From IMG/VR virus record IMGVR_UViG_3300005753_000031, positions 1 to 47,281 of that record: a DNA stretch of 47,281 nucleotides; one strand, given 5' to 3'. The notes under the pieces were generated by a model. That model was not told where the DNA came from and did not search any database. It worked only from the letters and a program-made list of their open reading frames with translations. Shown piece by piece: positions 39,460-47,281 of the stretch. The translations under genes and the position numbers were made by a program. Source of the stretch: a virus. Each line of letters opens with the position of its first letter. Within the stretch, counting starts at the first letter, position 1.

Positions 39460-40062
39460 TTATTTTCCCAATGAACTTGTTATAGACTGTTCAATTGCAC
39501 CACTAGCTTGGGTAATAGGTGCTTCTCCTTTTACAACTATGGCTCCATAACCTGCCTTGTCTTTTTCATCAGATATATTTCTTGCATCAACTTCTGTAGA
39601 TGCAGACTTTACAATTATAACTTGTTTAAACGTTGCTGAAAAATGAATTGACCTAGCTCTATCCTTGTCCTGCTTTACTGAGATAGATTCAAAAACTAAA
39701 TCTTTATATAGCTGCAATGAAGATTGTATTTCAATTATTTCTTTTGCTTCTAATAATTTAACTAATTCTGTATATATTTGTTGTGACCGAGTTTGACCGC
39801 TTTCTTCTGACTTTCCAAATACGCCAGAAACAGAATCTATAATTCCTGTTATAGCTTCCGTGGCTAATGGAGTGTCTGTTATAACTCCTTCCATGCTATA
39901 TTTTAATGGCACTCGGATAACATGGTCGGAAATAGTTGTCGCATCTTCAACCGGATGCTCTGTTATGCGAACACTTCTATCTGTAGTTTCCTCAATGACT
40001 CCATCAATAGCAATGCCACCAATTTTCCTTTTCTTTCTTATTAATAGGTTTTCAAATGCCAT
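39460..40062 (-). CDS. Dit-like tail protein
   Basis: 200 residues starting MAFENLLIRKKRKIGGIAID. The pattern resembles the N-terminal domain of Dit-like baseplate proteins that connect tube and hub: IEETTDRSVRITEHPVEDATTISDHVIRVPLKYSMEGVI, KLLEAKEIIEIQSSLQLYKDLVFESISV and SIHFSATFKQVII. It lies between the tape measure and plug genes. Confidence 0.75.
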   Translation of the reverse strand: MAFENLLIRKKRKIGGIAIDGVIEETTDRSVRITEHPVEDATTISDHVIRVPLKYSMEGVITDTPLATEAITGIIDSVSGVFGKSEESGQTRSQQIYTELVKLLEAKEIIEIQSSLQLYKDLVFESISVKQDKDRARSIHFSATFKQVIIVKSASTEVDARNISDEKDKAGYGAIVVKGEAPITQASGAIEQSITSSLGK

Positions 40063-41067
40063 TTAATTCTTCTCAGGATTTTGATATTGTCTTACTAACT
40101 GGTTTATGCTCTTTGCTATTTCATTAGTCGTTAGACTTTTAACAAGTTCAGAGCTAGCAGTATTAATATTGTTATTAATAGTTATTGAAGCGTCTTTAAT
40201 CACTCCTCCTATTTCTTGCAACTTGGCAGAAGAACCAAGGTCAAATAATTTTGATGGATTCTGCATAAAAAACTCTGCATCTTTTTGAATATTAAATGCT
40301 CTCTTGCCAACTTCTTTTTCAATGAAGTCGTATACCGTCGTTAACAGTGTTGTGAAACCCTTAGTAATTTGAGGGATAACTTCAAGCAAGTCTTCAAATG
40401 CGGGAATTAGCTTTTCAATAATGGGCTCTATATTTTTTAAAAATTCGTCGCCAAAAGTGTCTGCCATTCTAGAAAACATATTGTTTAACTTTTCTATATT
40501 CTTAGTGTCAAATTTTTCAGGTGTTAATTTTTTTAATAATTCACCTGTAAGACCTAATACAAAATTTTGAGCCTCAGCATCAAAGCCTCCTCTTACGAAA
40601 GTTCTGCGCTGCTCTCTTTTACCTTGAGCTTGTATTGCTTTGGATACTGCTAGTATTCTATCAGGTAAAGATTTATTTATTAAATCGCCTAAGTTTAATC
40701 TTAACTTTGCAAAGGTTTCAAGGTCTTGTTCTGATATTAATCCTGACTCTTTCTTTGCGCGTAAATCACTAAGCATGTCTAAAAGACGATTAGCTCCAGA
40801 GCTGGAACCAGTTAGCTCATTGGCCGCACGATTTATACCTTCAAGTTCTTCTCTTGTTGTGTTAAGCCCCTGACCTAGTCTTTTTTGTGTAAGGGCTTTG
40901 TTGGCAAACCTTGAATACATTAATCCTAAGGAAGTTGCTAATCCGATTGCGACAATAGCAAGTTTCTTCATGGACCCTAAAGTTGCTTTAACACCTTTAT
41001 TGAACTTTTCCATTTTATCTTTGTCATATTCATAACCAAGTTTAACGAAAAATTTATCAAGTATCAT
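40063..41067 (-). CDS. Short tail tape measure protein
   Basis: 334 residues, predominantly helical, with a hydrophobic helix near residues 35-52 and a long C-terminal helical tail. It lies just after the frameshifting chaperone pair, the hallmark position. At roughly 1.5 angstrom per residue it implies a tail of about 50 nm, so a short contractile tail. No lysozyme domain is seen. Confidence 0.8.
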   Translation of the reverse strand: MILDKFFVKLGYEYDKDKMEKFNKGVKATLGSMKKLAIVAIGLATSLGLMYSRFANKALTQKRLGQGLNTTREELEGINRAANELTGSSSGANRLLDMLSDLRAKKESGLISEQDLETFAKLRLNLGDLINKSLPDRILAVSKAIQAQGKREQRRTFVRGGFDAEAQNFVLGLTGELLKKLTPEKFDTKNIEKLNNMFSRMADTFGDEFLKNIEPIIEKLIPAFEDLLEVIPQITKGFTTLLTTVYDFIEKEVGKRAFNIQKDAEFFMQNPSKLFDLGSSAKLQEIGGVIKDASITINNNINTASSELVKSLTTNEIAKSINQLVRQYQNPEKN

Positions 41068-41658
41068 TTGTTTTCCTAATTTCTACTATTAAGTCCAATG
41101 CTTCATGCATATCATAAAGGTCGCATATATTATAAGTTCCATTTTCTAGCTCTTTATATACGCATAGCTGCGGTTCGCTTAATATTGGCCTCCATATAAA
41201 CAGGTCAATATTCGGTGTAATTTTATCTATATTACTTTTTACAGGTTCATCACCTACAGTTCCTCGATGAACCCTTCTATAAAATTTCCAAATTCACACT
41301 TTAGTATCCAGAATAAAACTTCATACATTTCACTCATGTGATTTGTAAAGTGGTTGTCCATGTTAACTCTCTCAGCCTCATCACCAATACCACGGAATGC
41401 AGGTATAAAAATTCTAACTATTAAGTCAGCAACATGGTCAGGTTCATTGTCTGTAAAAACTTTTTGCATTGCATTTCCAAACGCGGCCAATTGCTTATCA
41501 GAAGTTTTATCTTTACCCATAGCAGGAATAATTTCAGTTAACGCTCCACCAATAATTTTTGCTAAACGAAATTTTAATTTTAAAGACTTCGTTGCAGGTA
41601 ACTGAGTGTAGGCATAATGATTGCCATTAATTTCCGTGGTGAATGTTTCGCAACTCAT
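41057..41658 (-). CDS. Tail assembly chaperone, frameshifted long form (G-T type)
   Basis: A second product of the chaperone gene made by a programmed -1 shift. Frame 0 runs 41658-41281. Base 41281 is then read again and the -1 frame continues 41281-41057 to its stop, giving about 200 residues. The added part has no usable start codon of its own; it includes IDKITPNIDLFIWRPILSEP and YDMHEALDLIVEI. The stop overlaps the tape measure start. Long forms of this kind wrap tape measure proteins during tail assembly. Confidence 0.8.
41244..41287 (-). promoter_or_regulatory. Programmed -1 ribosomal frameshift site with hairpin
   Basis: On the minus strand the slippery heptamer A-AAT-TTT (41287-41281) lies exactly in frame 0. 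A seven-base spacer follows, then a perfect 8-bp stem GGTTCATC/GATGAACC (41273-41266 with 41251-41244) with a 14-base loop. The loop carries the frame-0 stop codon (41256-41254). Heptamer type, spacer length and stem fit canonical bacterial -1 frameshift signals. Confidence 0.85.
41254..41658 (-). CDS. Tail assembly chaperone, short form
   Basis: 134 residues, helical, with ATKSLKLKFRLAKIIGGALTE near the start and a C-terminal MYEVLFWILKCEFGNFIEGF. It lies between the tube and tape measure genes, as phage tail chaperones (gpG-like) do. The frameshift signal near its end yields the longer form. Confidence 0.8.
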   Translation of the reverse strand: MSCETFTTEINGNHYAYTQLPATKSLKLKFRLAKIIGGALTEIIPAMGKDKTSDKQLAAFGNAMQKVFTDNEPDHVADLIVRIFIPAFRGIGDEAERVNMDNHFTNHMSEMYEVLFWILKCEFGNFIEGFIEEL

Positions 41659-41659
41659 A

Positions 41660-42088
41660 TTATAACTCCGAAGTTCCTGTATTGATTAAGTCTAATCTTT
41701 CAACTGTTATAATCCATTCGGTTTCATTTGCATTTTGACCGAATGTTTGCTTGGCTGGTTTTGTTATATATCCCTGAGTACCAGAAATTAACTCGCCACC
41801 TTGAGTATTTTTAATTTGAATAAACACTGGAACGAATGCACCGTTTTCTTGAGAGGTAATGAGTGCAGTTAGCAGGGCATTACTTTCAGAAGTTTGCATT
41901 AACTTAAATGTTATTGAACCAGAGCGGTCATTTGAAATAGACAATGTCATCTTTCCATCAACACCAATAATGTGCTGACCACTATCTTCAAATCGTTCAC
42001 ACATAATAGCATCGTCACCCTTCGGCCAACCAGTAATTTCCTGACCTTGAACTAGCATTATTACATTATTAAAACTATATGCTTTCAT
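41660..42088 (-). CDS. Tail tube protein, DUF3277 family
   Basis: 142 residues. Conserved-looking segments: MKAYSFNNVIMLVQGQEITGW, then IIGVDGKMTLSISNDRSGSITFKLMQTSESN. This family forms the inner tube in Pam3-like and related contractile tails. It follows the sheath gene, which is usual. Confidence 0.8.
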   Translation of the reverse strand: MKAYSFNNVIMLVQGQEITGWPKGDDAIMCERFEDSGQHIIGVDGKMTLSISNDRSGSITFKLMQTSESNALLTALITSQENGAFVPVFIQIKNTQGGELISGTQGYITKPAKQTFGQNANETEWIITVERLDLINTGTSEL

Positions 42089-42097
42089 TATTTTCTC

Positions 42098-43558
42098 CTA
42101 GCGTTCAACTACGCCATCAATTTGAATAAAGTGAACCGCACCTGCTAACAATGCAGTAAATGCGATTGCAGGAGCAATACGATTTCCTTTGTCTACTGGA
42201 TTCATGTCAGCAACTTTTTGCACAGAAGTTATATATCCATTACCTAAGAATACTCCGCCACTAGTAGTACCTGTTCCAATCATGCCGTTACTATTGGCAG
42301 CATCCAAAGCACGGATTAGTTGTTGTTCAATTGAAGAAGCACCGGCATCAGTTAATGGAATTTTTGTTGGACGCGTAATTAGATATCCAAATACATTAGA
42401 TTCAATTTCTCCAGCTAGCCAATCAATACTATGTCGTTCATCAAAAAATAACTGAGAGCTCATAAAGCTTTCAGCTAACATTGATGTTCCTGCAATTGAT
42501 GTTAAGGCATTTCCACGCTTATCATCAAGAGCACTTTTTTGAGAAGTAGTTAAATTTTCAGTTGTAATTCCTGCAAGTGGCTTGAACTTTAATGTTATAA
42601 CACTATCAGGCGAATCAAAATTAACTGTAAACGCTTTTCCTAATATCGCAGCATCTGGATATTCCTCTGTAACAGAGGAGAAGATCACCGTGGTTCTTTG
42701 ATAATTTGAATTGCTAAGCTTATAAATATTATTATCAATATTATTAAGAACAAGTGAATTAGGATTGTGAGAGGTTGTTGAGAATAATTTAACTCTTGCC
42801 TCAGCCCATGCAGCAACATCAAGTTGAACTTGTGTGTCAAAATGCAATGACTGAATCAAAACACCATACCAATCTGAACTTGCAAACTCCGCAGCTGATA
42901 ATGAATCAATAACAGTTTCTGCAGAAACGCCTGCGAATACCTTCACACCACTGATAGAAACATCGGTAAACATGTGTGCTATGGAAATATCTGCACCTGA
43001 GGCAGCTTGTAAGGTTGCGGTAATGTTGCCACCTACTAAAGCATTTCCAATTTCAAAATGGTCTACATTCCAAATGCAAGTTGATGCACTCCAAGCAGCG
43101 TCGGCTGCCTGAATTCCTGTTTCGATAATTGCTGCTACTGCATCCATGTCGGCAGCAGCAGAAAAATCAAGAAGTAAAACATCAGCCGTAACACTATTCA
43201 TTGTCATGGCAAAGCTTCCAGTGGTTATTCCTGTCCACTGGGCAACTAAAGATTGAGCAGTTACACCAGTAAGCGTACCCTGAAATCCTACATCATAGTT
43301 TGCGATTACAGCGAACAATGTTGGAGAAGGACTTTGACTGAAATACGAAGTTGCAGCTTTACTAACATCACTAGATGAACCCCATTCTAAATCTACTTCT
43401 GCCGCTGTAGAATAAAATTTAATTCTTTCATTTGGTTGTGAACCAGAAAGAAGATTTTCTTTTGTTACGAATGCGGCAGTTCCAAAGCCTTGTTTAGCCG
43501 GAACCGCAGGAGCTACTGAAACATTAACGGTAACGATACTCGATATAGGTAAAGTCAT
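42098..43558 (-). CDS. Tail sheath protein, DUF3383 family
   Basis: 486 residues. It starts MTLPISSIVTVNVSVAPAVP with AFVTKENLL; the middle is Ala/Thr-rich, and the C-terminal domain contains LDAANSNGMIGTG and GYITSVQKVADMNPVDKGNRIAPAIAF. These match DUF3383 sheath subunits of short contractile phages. It establishes the myovirus morphology. Confidence 0.85.
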   Translation of the reverse strand: MTLPISSIVTVNVSVAPAVPAKQGFGTAAFVTKENLLSGSQPNERIKFYSTAAEVDLEWGSSSDVSKAATSYFSQSPSPTLFAVIANYDVGFQGTLTGVTAQSLVAQWTGITTGSFAMTMNSVTADVLLLDFSAAADMDAVAAIIETGIQAADAAWSASTCIWNVDHFEIGNALVGGNITATLQAASGADISIAHMFTDVSISGVKVFAGVSAETVIDSLSAAEFASSDWYGVLIQSLHFDTQVQLDVAAWAEARVKLFSTTSHNPNSLVLNNIDNNIYKLSNSNYQRTTVIFSSVTEEYPDAAILGKAFTVNFDSPDSVITLKFKPLAGITTENLTTSQKSALDDKRGNALTSIAGTSMLAESFMSSQLFFDERHSIDWLAGEIESNVFGYLITRPTKIPLTDAGASSIEQQLIRALDAANSNGMIGTGTTSGGVFLGNGYITSVQKVADMNPVDKGNRIAPAIAFTALLAGAVHFIQIDGVVER

Positions 43559-43561
43559 TTC

Positions 43562-44092
43562 TTAACCTCCTAAGGTTATTGTAGTTTGTTCTACTATTTT
43601 TTCTGAATTATCAATGTCACCATTAATATTTATTGTGTCAATTCCGGTTATTGTTTCAATAGCTGAAGTTAATTCAAATTGCACAAAAGCGTCAAATTGA
43701 CTTCGCTCTTCATGGCTTGCATCAAATACTTCTGATAGCTCTCTAACATCAGAAATCCTTGTAAGTCCTACTCCAGATAAAATGAATCTATCTGTTACAT
43801 GTTGGTCATACAAAGAGCCTGCAACTATGGCAGCATTGCCAATGGCATCACCACGGAAAAAATTAAATGAAATCATTGCCTCATATAACTTTACCGTTTT
43901 AAAATCTAAATCATCTCCATTAGTAGCTATTTTTCTATCTATCGTGCCGATTTTTATTAATGGACCAACATGAATAGAGGCAAACTCGCCAGATGGCCGA
44001 GGAGCATTTGGATGATGATTAATAACATCTGGTATAGTTATTAAACTATTAACCGTATCCCTCATTAAAGTTTGTAATTCATCAATTGTCAT
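43562..44092 (-). CDS. Neck/tail-terminator protein (gp12-like)
   Basis: 176 residues. The N-terminal LQTLMRDTVNSLI, PNAPRPSGEFASIHVGPLIKIG and the ELTSAIE...I pattern match phage neck/tail terminator proteins (LIC_12616-like). It would cap the tail tube and sheath under the connector. Confidence 0.7.
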   Translation of the reverse strand: MTIDELQTLMRDTVNSLITIPDVINHHPNAPRPSGEFASIHVGPLIKIGTIDRKIATNGDDLDFKTVKLYEAMISFNFFRGDAIGNAAIVAGSLYDQHVTDRFILSGVGLTRISDVRELSEVFDASHEERSQFDAFVQFELTSAIETITGIDTININGDIDNSEKIVEQTTITLGG

Positions 44093-44433
44093 TTTTCAAT
44101 TTCTCGAAATAATCCAGCCGTGTGACCATTGCCACTCCAATTGTCAAAATCAGTTAACCGATATGTAATTCCATCTTCAGTTATTTCGTCAGGCTTAATT
44201 TTTTTACTAGGCATTTGCAATTTAATGTTTGTATAAATTTGCCTGTACTTAGCAGGACTATCGCCTTCTGGTAATAATCTATATTGTGAAGATGGAACTG
44301 GCTGTACACTTGCATTTATTTTATTAGAAGTTGAGCCTCCATCAATCCATTCTCCATTGAGGTAAGAGCCTTCTTTAAATCTCTTTAGGATAACTTTTTT
44401 CATAAAAGCACTAGGAATTTTAACTTTAATCAC
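44089..44433 (-). CDS. Head closure/stopper-like connector protein
   Basis: 114 residues with an all-beta pattern (SVQPVPSSQYRLLPEGD, ITEDGITYRLTDFDNWSGNGH). Size and order (connector, tail completion, stopper, terminator) point to a head-closure protein. It overlaps the terminator gene by four bases. Confidence 0.65.
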   Translation of the reverse strand: MIKVKIPSAFMKKVILKRFKEGSYLNGEWIDGGSTSNKINASVQPVPSSQYRLLPEGDSPAKYRQIYTNIKLQMPSKKIKPDEITEDGITYRLTDFDNWSGNGHTAGLFREIEK

Positions 44434-44878
44434 TTACTACAACTCCCTCAATTCCTTGCTTCAATGCACCAGTGTCATTTAATGGATTACTACTACCATC
44501 TTTCCGTGGTTTATCAAGCGCAGTGAAATTAGAAGTTCCACCTGCAATATATTCTTGAACTAAACCTTTACCAAATAATGCAAACTGCTCCATCAATACA
44601 CTTGCCTTTTCACCATTTAAAGATTTCTTTGCAAGTATTTCAAAGTTTTTCTTAATTTCTTTAACACCATTTTGAACAGCACCTCTTAAGAAGCTACGCT
44701 CTGGCATTTCATTTAAACCAAATTCATGTATCGCCCCTAATTCTGAAAGTGGTAGTCCAGATGGATTGTGTATCCTGTCACTTGGCAATCCAATCTCAAC
44801 GGCTAGGCCACCTAGTTTAGCATATTGAGCGACAGCCTTTTCAAGTTTTTTCTCAAAATCTTTTAGCTCTTTACTCAT
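44426..44878 (-). CDS. HK97 gp10-like tail completion protein
   Basis: 150 residues. LAVEIGLPSDRIHN...LSELGAIHEFGLNEMPERSFLRGAVQ is the signature of HK97 gp10/Mu G-type neck proteins. I chose the ATG at 44878, fused to the previous stop (TAATG); an upstream in-frame start at 44911 would overlap the connector gene needlessly. Confidence 0.8.
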   Translation of the reverse strand: MSKELKDFEKKLEKAVAQYAKLGGLAVEIGLPSDRIHNPSGLPLSELGAIHEFGLNEMPERSFLRGAVQNGVKEIKKNFEILAKKSLNGEKASVLMEQFALFGKGLVQEYIAGGTSNFTALDKPRKDGSSNPLNDTGALKQGIEGVVVSD

Positions 44879-45264
44879 TATGGAGCAACCATTATCGCAC
44901 CACCACGACAATATTTTTGTAGAACCAAGAATTTTCTACCATACTGAGTACTATTATAATAATCTTTTAGTGAGCCACCCTTTTGAGCAGCCTCACTCAT
45001 TTGATAGGTTACAGAAACTGAACCTACCGAAGCATTCGTTATTGGACCTGCTGAATCATCCATCCCTTCTGGATTCGCTCCAGACTTTGCGACACAATGC
45101 GCGGACATTGCCAATGCCATCCACTGAGCAAGATTAACACATGGCTGAGTTCCCAATATTGCAATGCTTTCATCTATACATGCTTGTATTGCGGCTTCGT
45201 TTTCGTCGCCACAAGAAACAAGTTCTGGATAAATAGCCTTGAATGTTGGAAAATCTATTGCCAT
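44878..45264 (-). CDS. Head-tail adaptor, DUF4054
   Basis: 128 residues: FPTFKAIYPELVS...IQACIDESIAILG, a conserved MALAMSAHCVAKSG, then VGSVSVTYQMSEA and YYNSTQYGRKFLVLQK. These match DUF4054 head-tail connectors. Confidence 0.85.
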   Translation of the reverse strand: MAIDFPTFKAIYPELVSCGDENEAAIQACIDESIAILGTQPCVNLAQWMALAMSAHCVAKSGANPEGMDDSAGPITNASVGSVSVTYQMSEAAQKGGSLKDYYNSTQYGRKFLVLQKYCRGGAIMVAP

Positions 45265-45306
45265 GTGCTAATACCTTTTCTGCTAATTAACTAACTACTG
45301 TATTAC

Positions 45307-45549
45307 TTACTCAGTAGGTTCGCCATCTTCTTTATCGTCTTTAATTTCTTGGGTTGCATCGCCTTTCTTAGCCTTTGCACCAATAACTAAAGATTCATCA
45401 TCACACCATTTAGAAAACGAACGATTCTTTTTAAGAATATCTAAATCGCTCTTTTCAACAACCTGCATAATTCCAGGAATAAAGTTCACTACATGGCCGC
45501 GACACGTTACGCTCAACATTGCTTGCGTTTTATTTAATACCATAGTCAT
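45307..45549 (-). CDS. Small virion-associated protein (80 residues)
   Basis: No family recognised. The N-terminus is compact (MLSVTCRGHVVNFIPGIMQVV) and the C-terminus acidic (KDDKEDGEPTE). It sits between the capsid and adaptor genes, where small neck or head-fibre proteins are common. Clear AGGAG ribosome site. Confidence 0.6.
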   Translation of the reverse strand: MTMVLNKTQAMLSVTCRGHVVNFIPGIMQVVEKSDLDILKKNRSFSKWCDDESLVIGAKAKKGDATQEIKDDKEDGEPTE

Positions 45550-45560
45550 TATATTTCTCC

Positions 45561-46448
45561 TTATACACCTGAAATTTTAAGTAAAGATAATGGGTAGTAG
45601 ACATTCACGCCTGCTGTTTTACCCCATGCAGGAACGATTAATTCTAGACCACGTTCTTGAGGAGGAAGGAACTCTAATTCTTTTGGAATTTCAAGTTCAA
45701 GTTTATCAGCATTGTTTGCGTAAAGTAAACCGCTACCAGTTAGTTCATTAACCTTTTGAATAGTGTTAATTCCTTCAACATTCTTAAGGATGAACTGCTT
45801 AATAGTAGTGTCACTATTTGATGCCCGTGGTGTTCCATTGATGTGATTGTATTCAGCAATTGGAAGAAGTAATGTATCTGGAACTTCTTTCATTTTTGTT
45901 GAAACAGCCATTTGACCAACTAAAGCATTACAGTCAGCAATGATTTCATCAGGAGTTGCGTTTAACCAACCTGTACCAGTAGTTGAAGCAAAAGTTGGAA
46001 CATTAGGATGTGTTAAGATTCCTAGTAAACCATCTTTAGCTGAACCATTCCAAGCGATATCATCGACAACTTCTTCCCATGCTCGTTGAACAGCGTTTGC
46101 ACGACGTTGGTCTAAAGATTGACCAGTTAACTGAGCTTGAAGAATTTCGTTACGGTTGTAACCAAAACTAGAACCAATTGAACGAACAGGAATAGTTGTT
46201 TCATGACCGTATACATCGGCACGAGGAAGGTCATCAGCATAGTGACTGATAATTTTCGCTGAACCAACCATATCATAAGTAGTGTATGTGATAGTATCCA
46301 CTGCGGGACCTGCTTCACCTGTTACTGGAAAAAGTTGACGCGCTACTAAATCAGCGTGAACAACATCGTATGACTTAGCTTTCACATGTTCTAATTGACG
46401 AGCAAAGTAAACTTGTGAGGAGCTATCTAAAATTGTAATATTTTGCAT
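45561..46448 (-). CDS. Major capsid protein, DUF2184 (HK97 fold)
   Basis: 295 residues. Recognisable: HVKAKSYDVVHADLVARQLFPV, GSSFGYNRNEILQAQLTGQSLDQRRANAVQRAWEE (a long helix typical of the HK97 fold), GLLGILTHPNVP and the C-terminal LVIPAW-like ELIVPAWGKTAGVNVYYP. It follows the cement and protease genes. Confidence 0.9.
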   Translation of the reverse strand: MQNITILDSSSQVYFARQLEHVKAKSYDVVHADLVARQLFPVTGEAGPAVDTITYTTYDMVGSAKIISHYADDLPRADVYGHETTIPVRSIGSSFGYNRNEILQAQLTGQSLDQRRANAVQRAWEEVVDDIAWNGSAKDGLLGILTHPNVPTFASTTGTGWLNATPDEIIADCNALVGQMAVSTKMKEVPDTLLLPIAEYNHINGTPRASNSDTTIKQFILKNVEGINTIQKVNELTGSGLLYANNADKLELEIPKELEFLPPQERGLELIVPAWGKTAGVNVYYPLSLLKISGV

Positions 46449-46460
46449 TTAAGTTACTCC

Positions 46461-46946
46461 TTATTTAGCACTTACGCGAATTAAACCAACGAAAATTGAA
46501 GCTGCCTGACCTTCTAACGAAATATCAATAGCAGGTTTTTCAATGTAGGCTACAAGACCAGTTAATGCGGTTCCTGCTCCTGCTGCAACGACCTGTCCAG
46601 AGGCATTGATCGTAACCGCCGCATCAAGTGTTCCATTGATTGCATCAAACTCCGCCCAAATATAACCTTCACGAAGAACTGCAACAGTCTCTTCATCTTT
46701 ATATTTACCAGCAACGATAGCTGCCTGTTGATAGTCATTTTCACTTGCGTGTCGAATTGAAACTCCAATCGCAGATGCACCACCTAATAGACATTGACCT
46801 TGAGGATCAGTCCCACGGGAAACAAAACGACCGTGCTGAACTTCACCTTCCGCTGCAAATGAATCTATGTTAGTGTTACCAATATCATAGATTAAACCTG
46901 CCAAACGAGTAGGAATGTTTTTTCCGTAATTTAATTGAGCAACCAT
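46461..46946 (-). CDS. Capsid cement/decoration protein (Gp24-like)
   Basis: 161 residues, beta-rich: GEVQHGRFVSRGTDPQGQCLLG, IGVSIRHASEND, YKDEETVAVLREGYIWAEFD. These resemble phage structural cement proteins encoded next to DUF2184 capsids. G+C is higher here than in the rest of the late arm. Two GATC sites lie within it. Confidence 0.75.
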   Translation of the reverse strand: MVAQLNYGKNIPTRLAGLIYDIGNTNIDSFAAEGEVQHGRFVSRGTDPQGQCLLGGASAIGVSIRHASENDYQQAAIVAGKYKDEETVAVLREGYIWAEFDAINGTLDAAVTINASGQVVAAGAGTALTGLVAYIEKPAIDISLEGQAASIFVGLIRVSAK

Positions 46947-47281
46947 TATTTGCCACCTCCGTTGTTACGAGCGATTTTTGCACTACGAGCTTTAGCAACC
47001 ATGTCGCCTCCACCATCATTAATTTCACTACTCATGTGGTCCATCAAACCTTTTTCAAGTTTGCTTGCACCCTTTAAGTCTTGATCTTCAACAAGAATTT
47101 GGAATCGTGTATCAATATACATTTCATCTTTATCTGTTAAGTCAATTTCAGGAATAGCGTCAGTTAAAACGTCGCGTTTGATTTCAGTTAAAGATTTACC
47201 GGAAGGGTCATAATCTTTTAAGAATTTAGAAGCAGAAATTAAAGTACCAAGACGAGAGTTCACTGCATCTTGAATCTTTTT
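46946..47281 (-). CDS. DUF2213-type prohead protease/scaffold, C-terminal 111 residues
   Basis: The frame is already open at 47281 and runs to a stop at 46946. It starts KKIQDAVNSRLGTLISASKF and continues with the DUF2213 C-terminal pattern IPEIDLTDKDEMYIDTRFQI and a Gly-rich end. A GTG at 47263 could mimic a start, but the chain continues upstream across the circle join to base 777. The stop is fused to the cement-protein start. Confidence 0.85.
   Translation of the reverse strand, partial: KKIQDAVNSRLGTLISASKFLKDYDPSGKSLTEIKRDVLTDAIPEIDLTDKDEMYIDTRFQILVEDQDLKGASKLEKGLMDHMSSEINDGGGDMVAKARSAKIARNNGGGK

Noticed and set aside
46946-47263. Separate 105-residue gene starting at GTG 47263
   Set aside because: The frame is open upstream to the end of the window and continues in phase at base 1; the product is the C-terminus of the DUF2213 protein.
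1-47281. Prophage or temperate phage
   Set aside because: No integrase, transposase, repressor or attachment site is visible; the circle closes without host DNA.

Overview
The window is best read as one complete, circularly closed genome of a strictly lytic, contractile-tailed (myovirus-type) phage, 47,281 bp, roughly one-third G+C. The cut lies inside one gene: the open frame leaving position 1 on the minus strand continues in frame at position 47281 and rebuilds a DUF2213-type prohead protease/scaffold. No integrase, excisionase, repressor, tRNA or CRISPR array is visible. The host cannot be named. A probable outer-membrane spanin lipoprotein, secreted proteins with beta-barrel-like ends and strong GGAG-type ribosome sites point to a Gram-negative bacterium.

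The genome has two opposed arms that diverge near 13.1-13.2 kb and meet at 32.6 kb. The rightward early arm (13.3-32.6 kb) starts with small unknown genes. A recombination set follows: Sak4-like ATPase, DUF669 single-strand-binding-like protein, PDDEXK nuclease and RadD-like helicase. Next come a structured 607-bp gene-free stretch and many tiny early genes, several membrane-bound or secreted. The arm continues with a ParB-like protein, a DEDDh exonuclease and a 942-residue DnaE polymerase. It ends with a nucleotide cluster (HD nucleotidase, TagF-like glycosyltransferase, ThyX-like protein, nucleoside deoxyribosyltransferase) and a WGR-DNA ligase fusion.

The leftward arm begins with a RepB-type primase/helicase (13.05-10.8 kb) and runs through a chain of overlapping small genes to the large terminase and the DUF1073 portal. 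Then come a collagen-like secreted protein, a spanin-like pair, the MuF head protein, a repeat-rich fibre-like protein, and an M15 endolysin with a GTA-type holin. It passes through the circle join into protease, cement, DUF2184 capsid, connectors, DUF3383 sheath, DUF3277 tube, frameshifted tail chaperones, a short tape measure, Pam3-like baseplate genes (Dit-like, plug, hub, spike, gp25, J, DUF2612), three paralogous fibres and a tail-collar fibre, and stops at a terminator at 32.57-32.59 kb.

The most notable signals are these: a textbook -1 frameshift site (slippery heptamer, 7-nt spacer, 8-bp hairpin) before the tape measure; a 21-residue repeat family shared by two virion-type proteins encoded far apart; about eight-fold depletion of GATC, with a third of the remaining sites in or beside the tail-collar gene; strong excess of the octamer TTCCGTGG in several reading frames; a recurring AAAACTGGA leader before early genes; and near-identical 25-bp extended -10 promoter boxes before the terminase and protease genes.
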